Shown: positions 24,301 through 35,915 of the stretch, piece by piece
Numbering within the stretch: the first letter of the stretch is position 1
Layout: each line of letters starts with the position of its first letter
DNA from: Lagopus muta
Lineage: Eukaryota > Chordata > Aves > Galliformes > Phasianidae
Assembly (NCBI RefSeq): GCF_023343835.1
Contig: NC_064434.1
Location: forward strand, 15,729,505-15,793,504
Length of the DNA stretch: 64,000 nt
Direction: 5' to 3'
Program-made: the position numbers and the translations under genes
Notes under the pieces: model-generated
The model's input: only the letters and a program-made list of their open reading frames with translations
Told to the model about the DNA's origin: nothing
The model's database searches: none

Positions 24301-25299
24301 ATGACACTATATTTATCATTTTCTAAGTAAGGTGTTAGAAGATGTTTTCCCCTCAAAATAAGCTTCGTAAGATGCAAAACTGCAAAGTGAGTGCCTCCTG
24401 GACTGTATTAGAGTCATGGAGACATGTTTGGTTCACAGTATTTCCTGTTTATGTATACACTTTTCTCCTCTGTATTTGTCTTCCTATATTGTCTTCAAGA
24501 TGACAACTGCCACCTACTCTGCCTATGTGTAGGATTCATTACACAGATTCTTCCTATTCTGGAAAGAGCTTCTGGGAGGTAATGCAACATTAACTACTAG
24601 TGGTGCTCTCATCTTATGATAACATTTCATTTGGAGAATAGATTCAGTGAACCTATGAAAGAACTTGGATTTGTGGCCACACTTGCAGAAAAGATGTTCT
24701 TTAACACACTGGTGTTTCTGCATTGCTCACTGAAGAGCTTAAAGACAAACGTCCTGATGAAAAAGCAAGTCTGAGTTCTTAAAAGAGTTTTTTGATATTC
24801 TGCACACCAGGCATGACAACATAAGGCTGCTCACAGCCTGGGTGTCACTCCAAATTCCATTATACTTACATTAGATTCTGTTTGTTCCTCCTGCAAATGC
24901 ACTGACAGATTTTTGCAGCCCTGTACATGGATTTTTTTAGAGTATGAAATGTTTGTAGTTATTTTAGCCACGGAGTTGCTAAAAAATTATTAAAGAAAAT
25001 CAAAGTTCACTCTCATCTATCCTGAATTAAACCAAACAATGTATTCCTCTTTTAGAAACTAATGAATGGAAATTGGCTAGGAAGCCACTTGCACTTGTCT
25101 GGAGCTGCAAAAGGGTGTGATTACTTGATGTACATGTCACAGTATTTTTCCTTGAAAAGCCATTGTGATACCTATCTCCACTATTTGTTTTCTTGCTTTC
25201 TTTTTTTTTTTGGTGTGTAGTATCAAAGCCTCAGCTGAGATGGGAAGATACGATTGTGGAATAATACCCTGAAAAGCAAAGATTTTTATGTAGAATGGG
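21351..25299. other. AT-rich unique sequence, no gene recognised
   Basis: About 4 kb without a recognisable gene or transposon. A minus frame at 23755-24069 (104 codons) is rich in F, L, E and D and includes a stretch coded by an AAAAC repeat; no family recognised. The block around 22285-22340 is less AT-rich than its surroundings and might be a conserved non-coding element, which sequence alone cannot show. Confidence 0.5.
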
Positions 25300-25338
25300 A
25301 GCCCTCTCTCCCCCCTCTTCTCCCCTCCCACCTCCCCC

Positions 25339-25369
<31 letters not shown>

Positions 25370-25388
25370 AAAAGAAAAAAGAAAAAAG
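25300..25388 (+). repeat. C-rich tract, 26-C run, then A run
   Basis: CT-rich lead-in, 26 consecutive C (25334-25359), 14 A (25360-25373), then AAAAAAG units. The P- and G-rich frames here are low complexity only. Confidence 0.93.
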
Positions 25389-27720
25389 ACAAAGACAAAA
25401 CCCAGTAATAGGAATTCAGTGTGCTGGCACAATATGGCTTTTCTCAAGCTGACATTATTTAGTGTTAAGATGAGCAGCTCCTGATTTAGAGCATCACAAA
25501 ATATAGCAGAAGCACATCTGTACTTGGTCACACTGAATCATGCTATCAGCCTAGTCCTCAAAAGTGAATACTTAGGATTAAGTGTAAGAACACGAAAATA
25601 GTTTTTGTTTTTGTTTTGTTTTGTTTTGTTTTTACTTTTGCTTTCTCTGAGCTCTCTCGGTCTCCAAAAATTTGTGACTCAGGGACTTCTTCTGGTCCAT
25701 CTATCCTTCATGGTATCTGCAAGCTAGAAATATTTTCTAAGGTATGCAGGGAGAAATCTTGACTCCATTAACGTCCATGCCATAAATGCTGTAATTTAAA
25801 CAAAACTGGGCTTTAGCTACTTTTCTCTATTTTCAATTTTTTCTTCTAAATGAAACTATTTACAGTGGAACAAAGCAGAGCTTGAAGCTTGAAGCTTGGA
25901 TCTACACTTTGGGTACTGACTCTTCTTCCCCTGAGATTTCTCTTTGAGCTCACATTGCATGTGCCCTTTCCCTCATGTACTGTTCCCTTATATCTTCTCC
26001 AGCATTGTGTTCACATGATGACCACTGGTGTTTTTTAATGATCTAGACACCACTTTTTCTTCTCCCCAGTTTTTCTTCCCCAGAGAAACCCTGCCCACAC
26101 TACTTATGTTAAGATACAAGTATCATGTGAACACATGGGAGGCAACACTTTGATCATATATACTATCTTTTTCCTTTACTTAGTTCATACAGCCTGAACA
26201 GGTTTTTATCACTCCACTTGACTGATGCCAATCAAGTGTGCTTTTGACTAAACTGTTTAGGTGCAGCTGCTTTATCAAGTCTTTGAACTCTTACAATATC
26301 ATTAAATGTCTTAAATGAACTAACGTATCCAGTTAACATTCTAAAGAGAACAGTATTTTATGCAGAGGTATTTTTGAGGAACAGAGTATGTAAAAACTGA
26401 GTGATGCTAAATAATCTTAAAGTTACCAGCTAGAAATAAAGACTGGGTGTCCTAAAGTTTAGGAAATCGATCACATGATTCTACGTCCCAATCTTTAAGA
26501 TGTGATCTTTATTTCATTATTATTATCTTAGAACATCTTAGCTAATGTTGAGAAGTCTAGAAGGCTTTTATATGATCTTATGGAGATTCTACACATATAT
26601 AAACATATACGTGTATATGTGTATACATATATACATATCTTCAGTTTGAAGCAAAACCAACATAAATCTACCAAAAATACATGCCTGCAACTAATCTAAG
26701 GACTATTGCCATGTTTATGTAAGTATATTAACTTAAAACATATAATAACTGGAAGACAAGTTGCAGTCATCCCGCAGTTCAACTAAAACAATGTCCCCTT
26801 GCACTCACATATGCCTTCATTGTTGTTCATTCTCTCAGCTTAAACACACAAGCAAACAAAGCAAAACAATAGCAAAGAAACCCGAGATGGAATATCTGAT
26901 TAAACTTAGTTCGTGTGGTGATAGGAGAGGAAGAACACTAATACATTTGAGCTACCATTCACCCCTGGCTGAAGGATCTGAATGCACCTGTGACTGCGTA
27001 GGTGTGTTTTTCTACTCTTGTTGATTACCTTCTGAAGGTTTCTGATGGAAACCACATCCTCTCACTCAGAATCGGGAGGTGTTTATTAAAGTCACTGTGA
27101 GCACACAATGAGCAGCCCTCGCCCCAAAATATATCTGATATAGACACGATTGTCTATAATTTCTCTTTAACCGAATTGTAAACATGACCTTTGCAAACCA
27201 ACAGTACTTTCCAAACTGAAAAATTGTCTCAGCTGCATAACAATGTAGTGCATCATTTTGCAGTGCGATGCACTTTCACCTTTGGCTAAAGTAAATTCAA
27301 AATGCAATTGTCTTGATTTGGTAATAGATGGGACCTGTTTTTCATCAGTGCAAATTACTCTCCGAAAAGCTAAGTGTGAGACACTCAGATTCTTTTTCTT
27401 TTAAATAGCAACCTTAGTGTCTGGTGTGAAAGTGATCACCTTTAACATCAGAAAGGCCAGGAAAATAATAAGTAAAAATCCCATTTCTTCTGCCAACCAT
27501 TCCATTTTCTCTCTCAGACAGGTTTCAGGTCAGTGCTACTAATGTTGAGAACTGTGAAATTTGGACTGAAGGAATTAATAAAGTAAGCAAACTAAATGAG
27601 ATAATGTCTCTTCTTTTTCCATTCCAAATGAAGTAGATTTGGCAACTGATGTTTTCTTTTGTGTTATCAGTGAAGCTGGTGTTAAAGATAGGTAAATGAA
27701 GCTGAGTCAGTAGATTTTTC

Positions 27721-27752
<32 letters not shown>

Positions 27753-29461
27753 GTCATTCTTTCTTTTGCTATGAGTAACTTGTATATATTAAAAAGTACA
27801 GAAAATAACCATCAAACAGCATTATCAAGTCAGTGTGGATGTTCAGGACTAAGACCATGATCACAGGAGATCTCTGTTCAGTTGATGAACATGCACAGAC
27901 TTTTCTTGGCTCTATTTAACACATAAAATTATTATACAATTAGAACTGGTAGTGTATTTTTTCAAGGATTGATTCCCCTCTTTAGATATTTTTGGAAAGT
28001 CTGTTGTGTTTTTTCTGCAAGTTCATCTTCCATAGTGGCATCATATATATAAAATATAGTAGCTTTTTTACTGTGGAAGTTGCTCAACTTTCAGTTGTCT
28101 TCTGACTTGATGAAGGATTGACACAGGGGAGTCTTTGGGTCCCTGAACTGTTCTCCCATCTCTCAATTGCTGTAAGATGACAGACAAGATGCATAAGCTG
28201 GAAAGAAGCCATTCACCAACCTATCTGCAAGCTCTTCAGTTTGGCTCATCGGGGATGAAGTTCTCAGACCCCTGGTAAGACATACATGATTATTCTGCAG
28301 TCTCAAAGTTACTACCAGAATATTCATGCACTAGTAATTGTGTTAATAAAAATATTTAACTGAGGCAGCTAAGGAAGGAGTCCAACAGATTCTTGGTTTG
28401 CTGGCAATAAGTGGAGAAGCACTTTCAGAGGAGTACTGACTTTATGTAGCCTGAACTCTGAGCTGGGGCGCCCATACAAAATTTCTGGAGTTAAGCTCTT
28501 GCTGTCCTTCTTTCAACTCAGAAGAACACTTGTTCACTCTTTTTATCCCTGACAGCATTTAGAGCAAGGCACAAGAGAAAGTGATTGCTTTACTAGTTTG
28601 GGGATTTATAATATGTCTAATTCAGTGAAGATGGTGGAATGATCCAAAAATGGCTTTAAACATTTTAGAACAGGTTTCTGATAAGTTAAAAAATAAACAA
28701 AATTTCCAGTAGTCAAATTTCTGGAAGACAAGTAGTCTAGTATAGGTCCACCAGGGGGAATTTCTGGTAATAATAATTACAAAATATTCAGATGATGAAA
28801 AGATAATAAAGTTGCTTTAAATTGTACAAAAAGGAAGTGGTACAAAAAAGCCTAGTCAACAGGAAGCCAGTAAGTTATGGGAAGAAATGAAGAAGTGGGA
28901 AAAGGAACACATACCATTATATACAAAATAAAAAATATTTGTTTCCCCTATTTTTTAATAGCATCCAATGTATGGCAGCAATATTTCACAGAGTTCCCAG
29001 ACAGCAGTTTTACTGTCAACTCAAACAAAGAATTCAGTGCTAGAGAGAGTGGTGTACCCTCTCATCATCCAAGCTATGCAGCTTTCCCATACCGTGTTTC
29101 TCCAGCTGTAGAGGGCACAAGGTTATAGATCAAGTTATTATTACCTTCAGGATCTAGTTAACAAGATCTGATGAAAGCTGATTCATAATATTTGCTTAAT
29201 AATGTTATCAGGATGAAGTTTATTAAAAAGAGGGGAGTGAGCAGGCTGATAAAGCTTCTTTTGAATTAAGACTTATAGTTAGTTTGACCGAAGAGAGATG
29301 GTAATACCACCTAACTCTTGCACAGAATTTTTCATCCAGAGATCTTAAAGCACTTGGAAAAGACACATCAAGGTCACATGTGGAGAAGCAACTGAACTGT
29401 ATCACTGATGAGGTGAAAGTACCATGCTGAGACCGCAGATTAGTTTTGCTAGGTTAGTGTA
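25389..29461. other. AT-rich unique sequence with minor simple repeats
   Basis: No gene recognised. Small repeats: (GTTTT)n at 25601-25632, an alternating CATATA/GTATAC stretch at 26590-26640, and (TTTCT)n running into a T run at 27718-27752. Confidence 0.5.
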
Positions 29462-29516
29462 AACAATGGAAGTTATTAGTTACATTGTTATTGGTGATAA
29501 CAATGGAAGTTACTAG
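29462..29516. repeat. Short direct duplication around a 9-bp hairpin
   Basis: AACAATGGAAGTTATTAG (29462-29479) recurs with one change at 29499-29516. Between them CATTGTTAT, TGGTG, ATAACAATG (29483-29505) form a perfect inverted repeat whose right arm overlaps the second copy. Confidence 0.9.
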
Positions 29517-29957
29517 GAATGAACAGCACACTGTTATATCCTGAATACATCTGTGCTATGCTTTCATGGAAATCAAGACACAGTGCTTTTGCATTTACAG
29601 TAATGAGTCTAATGACCAGTCCTTGGTGCTGTGACCTATTGTAGGACTAGCAATTCTGTCTTTTTCAGATGTAGACAAGGCAATAATACACTGTGTATTA
29701 CAGAGACTTTCTAACAAAATTGATAATTGATGCTTGCTCAGCTTTGATACTAAGACAGATCTTCAGTTGGTATAAGTGGATGTAGTTCTGTTTGAATTTT
29801 CACTTCTAAAACATGGGTCCAATATGGAAAGACTGCAGAACAGTACTTCACATGATCTGTGCTATATGATAACATCATACAAAGAAGAAGACATTCTTTT
29901 AAGCAGTAAATTGTATTCAGATTTTGTTGTTGTTTGTTTGTTTGTTTGTTTTGTTAG
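29517..29957. other. Unique sequence, no gene recognised
   Basis: No feature beyond a (GTTT)n tract at 29927-29953 that directly precedes the CR1 3' end. Confidence 0.5.
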
Positions 29958-30110
29958 AATGGATCATTCTCTGGAGATATTCAAGACATGTGTGAATGCC
30001 TACCTGTGATACCTGATGTAGGGAGCCTGCTTTGACTCGGGGGTTGGACTACATGATTTCTGGATGTCCCTTCCAACCTCTATAACTCTGTAATTCTGTG
30101 GTTCTGTGAT
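29958..30110 (+). mobile_element. CR1 LINE 3' end
   Basis: CTGGAGATATTCAAGACATG encodes the ORF2 C-terminal LEIFKTCVNAYL, followed by the stop, GATGTAGGGAGCCTGCTTTG, GGGTTGGACTACATGATTTC, CCCTTCCAACCTCTATAACT and an octamer tail (TGTAATTCTGTGGTTCTGTG). Confidence 0.92.
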
Positions 30111-30341
30111 CATCTTTACAGGATATGGTTTGAACACTGTGTAAAAATATCTGTAAAACAGCTAAGTGCATTCTGGGCTAGATATCTGTGTGTCTGATTT
30201 CCTTGCAATACAGAAATAAAGGCTTCACAACATGCTCCATTACTGTGGCATGCTAACTTTGCTTATGAATTTTAAGCATTTGGCCCAGTGAGATACAATT
30301 TAATTGTTACAGTACCAGCACAGAGCACAGGATGATCTAAA
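30111..30341. other. Spacer between two opposed CR1 tails
   Basis: About 230 bases of unique sequence. The plus-strand CR1 tail on the left and the minus-strand tail on the right face each other. Confidence 0.5.
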
Positions 30342-30412
30342 CAGAATCACAGAATCACCAAGATTGGAAAAGACCTTCAAGATCATCCAGTCCAACCATC
30401 CAACAAATTGTG
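30342..30412 (-). mobile_element. CR1 LINE 3' terminus, very short
   Basis: AGAATCACAGAATCACC, AAGATTGGAAAAGACCTTCA, AGATCATCCAGTCCAACCAT: a reversed CR1 tail with about 70 bases of the element. Confidence 0.88.
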
Positions 30413-32411
30413 TCCCACCAAAGAATCCAGGCAAGTTACTCCATTTCATAGTAATTGTATTAAAGGGTTTCTACTTTTATTTTCTTTTTAATTAACATCC
30501 AATATCTTTGCAACCCAGTAGTGTTCTGTCATTCTCTGTCTGTTTTTAGATATGGACTCAATCCTCTCCTCGTGGAAACAAGTCTTAAATCACCACAATG
30601 GGAACACATCTGATTGTGATTCATTGTGAGTTATAAAATGTCTGTCATTATATGGTTTTCACTGTGGTATTAAACAAGCCAGTCCTACAACTGCACAGGG
30701 ATGGGGAGCTTACTAGCAATGTACTCAAACTGAATAAGGGTTGGCTGAGAAAAGCCTTTGAGATCTCTGGTAGTCACACCACAGCTTTGTTGTAATGTTA
30801 TTGAAGGAGAGAAAGGTAGGCTAGATGCAATGACAATTAGTCTATCAGTCAACAATTAGTCAACGTGTCGGAAATGCTAGAAGGGTAAATATTGGTGATT
30901 TGATTTTGTTGCACTTGGGGATTATTTTATAGCCGATGAAGTCAATGGTGAAATTTGGACAGAGGTTGCATGTTTGGATCACAACAGCTAACAAGCAACT
31001 GTCAGATGATGAGTTGTCAGATAACCTGAGCTGAATTTGAAGAAGCCAAATTTTGCAGTTTGTTTTTAATGATCTAAGCTGTTTTTTTTTTCCTTTTTCC
31101 TTTTTTTCCTGCTGTGTGAAATAGTGGGTTTTAATACACAACTTCAGAAATATACCATTTCTGCCCCCATTTTCCTAGCCAACTTAAAGGCATGTTGCTG
31201 CCACCTTAACTAATACAAAGGTGATTAATAAATAGAAATTGTTTTCCTTCACTTACGAGTAGATATATCTGTTGGCTGAGCCCACAATATTTTATAAAAA
31301 AATGTCAGAGATAAAACTAAACCATTATATAAACAATTACAGAATTGCAAAATCTGCACCTAAATGACATGTTTGTTCTCTCTTTCTTCTACAAAGATGT
31401 TAAGGCGATTATTAGAAGAGTTCGTTTCTTCTAAGAATGATTTGCTCTACTGAGACATTATTTGTCTGTAACTGAATCCTTTATTTATGAAGAACAGTGA
31501 TCAAGAGAAAATATATCACTTACCAAATTGTTCATACAAATAATTAGGCACTTAAGGAGCTTCTGAATACAGAATGGATTAATGGCCTAATCCACCTGAA
31601 GACATTGAAAGCACATGAAATAAAATGGGAAATAGAACAGATATCAGCTTTACAAAGTATGTAATGTCTGACTTTTAGTAATGTTTTCTATGACTGTCCT
31701 CTGTAGTGTAAAGATCTTTTGAGAAAACGCATGTGGCTAGTACTTATTGCTCCAGCCATAACAAACTGGCCATACTGAGCTCAGTGTCCTGAAGAATTTT
31801 ATTCAAATTCTTCATATATCTGTATATTCCAGGGAAATTCATCCATCAGATATGAAAACATATAAAATAAAATGGAGATTTGCAGTAACAAGTTGAATGG
31901 CACTATAATCACAATCAAGCTGTCTTCACAGCAAGGGTCTCAATGGAAAAAGTATTTGTAAAAGGGATGCCATAGGCAGAATTCTCATTAATGAGGTTAA
32001 TTCAGTTTGTGTGCTGAAACTTAAGTTATGTGGAATTTTCAGATTAATTCAAACAAACCTATTAATACAGAAATAAAAGTGCAGTAGAAATACAATGAAT
32101 AAATATTAGTTTCATTTTGATTGGATGAATATAATAAATACTGGAGAATCAAACTGGGATGCACTATTTTTTTTTAAGTAGCATGTTGAAAGATTGAATT
32201 GTCTTCATAAAAGTCTGCTATACTTATTAAAGTAAAGCATGCGATTTGCCACATCATTTTTGTTCTTTGTTGTTTTTTTTTTTTAATTTGCATCTATCCA
32301 GTAATATTCTGACATGTTTCAGTTAAAATTATAGCCATATTGTTGTCAAATTGAAAGAAATTAGACATGTTAGAAATTAGAAATGTTGCCCGCCCCAGTT
32401 TGCTTTTCTTC
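30413..32411. other. AT-rich unique sequence, no gene recognised
   Basis: No repeat family or coding signal recognised. T-rich patches lie near 31080-31110 and 32160-32180. Confidence 0.5.
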
Positions 32412-32759
32412 CTAATGGGCTTCAGCTGAAGCTTTCAGTGTAGATGAAAATGCAGTGTGAGGCTGACAGTACATATGACTGAGCAGAACTTGTTCTGCTT
32501 CTACTCTCTGCAAGGGAACAATGGGCCTGATTTTAGTCAGAGAATCTGGAGCAGGCTCTGCCATTTGGCATTTTGCAATTGGTCCTGTGGGGCTCTGGGG
32601 GATTAAATGTACCATCCCTCTAGGCAAGATGGATTTCAGAGGATGACTGACATCTGGTGTTGAGGGAATGGGCACTTGGTTTTCCATAGCAATAGTAGAC
32701 TGTTCCAGCTGGAAAGGGTGCTGGGTCGGATGGCAAGGTGCAGCAGAGTTGAATTCCAA
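32412..32759 (-). other. Uncharacterised 115-codon open frame in a less AT-rich block
   Basis: The frame starts at an ATG and ends at a stop about 350 bases later, in sequence clearly less AT-rich than either side. The product would be proline-rich with no signal peptide, membrane segment or motif I recognise; it contains HLIPQSPTGPIAKCQMAEPA. The block could be an old transposon or retrocopy remnant, or chance. No adjoining exon, promoter or poly(A) site supports a gene. Confidence 0.2.
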
Positions 32760-34838
32760 GGCAAGCTGATTATTTTACAGCTCAGTGAGCAATGCATACT
32801 GTGCTGGACTGCTCAGGGACTTTTCTAAGAACATTAGAAAGAATTTAAATGCTACGAATGACGAATACTTTAAAATATCTGCAGGGGATGGAGTTGACAG
32901 AATATTAAATGGTCAATAATTATTGATCCTGCATATCACAGTGAGAAGCTTTAAAGTAAGCCTGCACTTTCTAGGATAACATTGTGAAACGTGTTTGATA
33001 ATAAGCTATCCTTGCCATTAATTTGCACAAAGAAAAATAATTTGGCAGCTATTATCTTCCATCATCAGTCAGAGCAGCATCAATGTGAGGTGTCAGATGT
33101 CAGTCATTAGTTATCAGGTGCAGGTGATAATCATATTGAATCCGGAGTCAAACAACGTTTGCTTCAGAGATGGTATAGAAATAAATACGTACCTCTTAAC
33201 AATATAGGCTTGCAGGTATTCTCGTCACTTCTGTGCATTTATTTAAGGTGGTGTTTTTCTTAAAATGTCTTTGTTTTTACCACCTTAAACACATTCACTT
33301 TTTCCTCTAAGATGAGAACTGCAGAATTCTCAAGTCTGAAGCATCATCGTAGAAATGCATTTCTTTAACACCGTAGTTAAGATCAGACTCACCTCTGAAC
33401 TAGCAACTCATGAGTAATCTGAAACTTCATAAAGGTACTTTTTGATCATATTTATAATATCCAGTTAAAAAAGTAAGTGGTACTGTTCTGCTTAGAGTAT
33501 ATGCATTGCATAGACATTTGAAAATGTGCCATGTAATAAGTAAAGAATTTAAATAGCAGATAGGGAAATACTTTGTAAGAATTCAAAAACAATGAACAAA
33601 TTTATTTGTTTAAAGAAGACCAATGAATTGCAGGCTAGGGAAAAACTTAGTTGGAGAAATATGTTTTTAAAACGAAGATGAAAATGTAATTTGACTGTAA
33701 CTATGATACCAAAATTGGAAGGAGAGCAATACAAGAGAAAAGACTTAAATGTTTTAAGTGTCCAAAAAACATTTGAAAAGTAGGTTACTTTCAACACATT
33801 GTAGAATCAATATTTGGAAGTGAAGAAGAAGATTCATATAAGACTTGAGCATCTGTTTTAAGACGGTCTCCTGGACTTTCTCGTTAAACTGGTGAAGATG
33901 GGGTTAGGAGCCTTGAGAAAATAGCTAGCTCTTCCTAAGATAGGTGCACATGTAGGTAAAATGAATCCTCCACTGTAGATGCCCATCCCTTTCCATTGAT
34001 GTTAGAACTAGTCAGACTAAACACTATTCTTTCTTTAGATTTTGCTCTGAGAATGTAAACAGTGAATAATGAATTGTAAACATCTAAAAGAAAATCCATA
34101 TTTTGGCCATGTCAAATCTTCCAGTCCAAATTTGGACTGAATATTTTATCGACATATTGACAAGCTCTTGCTTGTCTTCCTTTGGTTTCTGCTTTCCATA
34201 TATTGTAATTATATGCACACCAATGTAATTCAAAAATCATTTTCTATGTGAATTTATTTTACTCCAGTTCTCAGATTTTATACTTCTTTGAAGGATAAGG
34301 TTGAGGAATTAGCACTGATTTGGACAATGAAATCCAAAAGAAACAAAGTCACTGTCAAAAGTTCATTTTGTATCTGAGAAATCATCAAACCATCAAACTC
34401 CATCATCCATCTAAAGAGTGAGATCTGACAAAAAATCAGTCTTGTAAACACTGAATGTATGGAATTGCCTTCACTGTCCAGTAAGTACTTTGGCCTATAA
34501 CTATAATTATTTCAGCTTGAATTGTTCTACTGACAAGAACAGCTCTTGAATGAATTATCCATTGATGTTAATATACTCAGTGTCCACTGCTCTTCATTTT
34601 CAAAAGATTATACTATAAATATAAATGTAGTGTGCAAGGAATCTCAGGTAGTTTAATGCAGTAATTTAATTTAATGCAGTAACTTGCTTTAATGCAAGCC
34701 AGTGCTTGAAGAAGAGTCAACTACAAGATCAGGCCAGGAGATAAAGAGACTGACCCATTCAGGTCTTGAAAATTTCTGAAAAATGGACACAATGCAACCT
34801 TTGAAGAAAAAGGCCTCCCTATACCCAGACACAATCTC
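32760..34838. other. AT-rich unique sequence, no gene recognised
   Basis: Nothing recognised. The direct repeat TTTAATGCAGTAA occurs twice at 34654-34682, just before the hexamer array. Confidence 0.5.
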
Positions 34839-35070
34839 TTCTTTTTTTCTTTTTCTTTTTTTCTTTTTCTTTTTCTTTTCCTTTTTCTTTTTCTTTTTCT
34901 TTTCCTTTTTCTTTTTCTTTTTCTTTTTCTTTTTCTTTTTCTTTTTCTTTTTCTTTTTCTTTTTCTTTTTCTTTTTCTTTTTCTTTTTCTTTTTCTTTTT
35001 CTTTTTCTTTTTCTTTTTCTTTTTCTTTTTCTTTTTCTTTTTCTTTTTCTTTTTCTTTTTCTTTTTTTTC
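34839..35070 (+). repeat. (CTTTTT)n hexanucleotide array, about 230 bp
   Basis: Nearly perfect CTTTTT units, with a few CTTTTCC variants and longer T runs at the left end, finishing in TTTTTTTTC. The opposite strand is (AAAAAG)n. The poly-K, poly-F and KEKEKE frames over it are artefacts. The left edge is the less regular one. Confidence 0.98.
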
Positions 35071-35129
35071 AAACCTGTACACATTTCTTCTTATTCTCTG
35101 GTCTTCTTGATAACCTCCCAGTAGATACT

Positions 35130-35143
35130 GGGGGGGGGGGGGG
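35130..35143 (+). repeat. Poly(G) run
   Basis: Fourteen consecutive G shortly after the CTTTTT array. Confidence 0.95.
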
Positions 35144-35214
35144 ATGTTGTTAAGTCCCCCAGAAGCTGTCTCTTTTCAAGGATTTTGGATGCATATGGCC
35201 AGTACACTCAGTGA

Positions 35215-35915
35215 TACCTGACAGGACAAGTGCCCCAGCCCTGCCCATTTTGATGGCCTCCACTGAACTTGCTCAAGAACCCAAGAACCCCAAACTGTAC
35301 GCATTATCTAGATGTGGACTAAGAAGTACTGAGCAGAGCAGGAAAGACCTTTCCTACTGGCTGCACTTCTGCTCATGGAGCATGGATGCTACTGGTTTTC
35401 AATTGTTCCATGTCTACCTTATGTCCACTACCATCTCCAGATCTTATTAAGAGAGCTATGTCAGGGCCCTGAGTGCAGTAAAAACATTACTGTCCTGTTC
35501 ATACTCAACTGGGACCTCCACACATTCTCCCTTACCAGGGTTGCCTTCTATACCTAAGTCACACTGTAACTGTAGTCATCTCCAGCTGTCTTTGGTCTTG
35601 TCTCTTCACGTTGAAGGCAGTTGCTGGACCCCATTACCAGCTCCTTGGAAATGTACCCCATATGTGAGGGCTCAGACAGCACTGGGTCACTTTTGGCTTC
35701 AGCTTCCCAGCCTTGGGGGAACCTCTAGCCCATGCTGTTCTCTGAGAAGTTTCACCCTCATCAGGAAGCTCAGCCTGTATTTCTGCCAAGGTTTCTTTCT
35801 TCCCAGATGCAGGACTTTGCATTTGTCCTCGCTGAATTTCATAAGACTCCAGTTGGCCAACTCCTCCAACCTGGCTAGGTCTCTCTGAATGGCAGCCTTG
35901 CCATTTTCCTTCATA
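35215..35915 (-). mobile_element. CR1 LINE, old diverged ORF2 fragment
   Basis: Reading minus from the right end, a 100-codon frame (35699-36001) contains AAIQRDLARLEELANWSLMK and FSEDKCKVLHLGRKKP, the linker block after the FADD motif in CR1 reverse transcriptases. Toward the left end, minus-strand CAGTTTGGGGTTCTTGGG and GGGCAGGGCTGGGGCA correspond to the QFWAPQ...GLEHL region. The centre (35380-35690) is too diverged to place. No tail is present and no long frame survives. Confidence 0.72.

Noticed and set aside
25137..25531. Glycine- and proline-rich frames
   Set aside because: Coded by the poly(C)/poly(A) tract.
34689..35124. Frames of 87-131 codons made of lysine, phenylalanine or KE repeats
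   Set aside because: They are translations of the CTTTTT hexamer array, not proteins.
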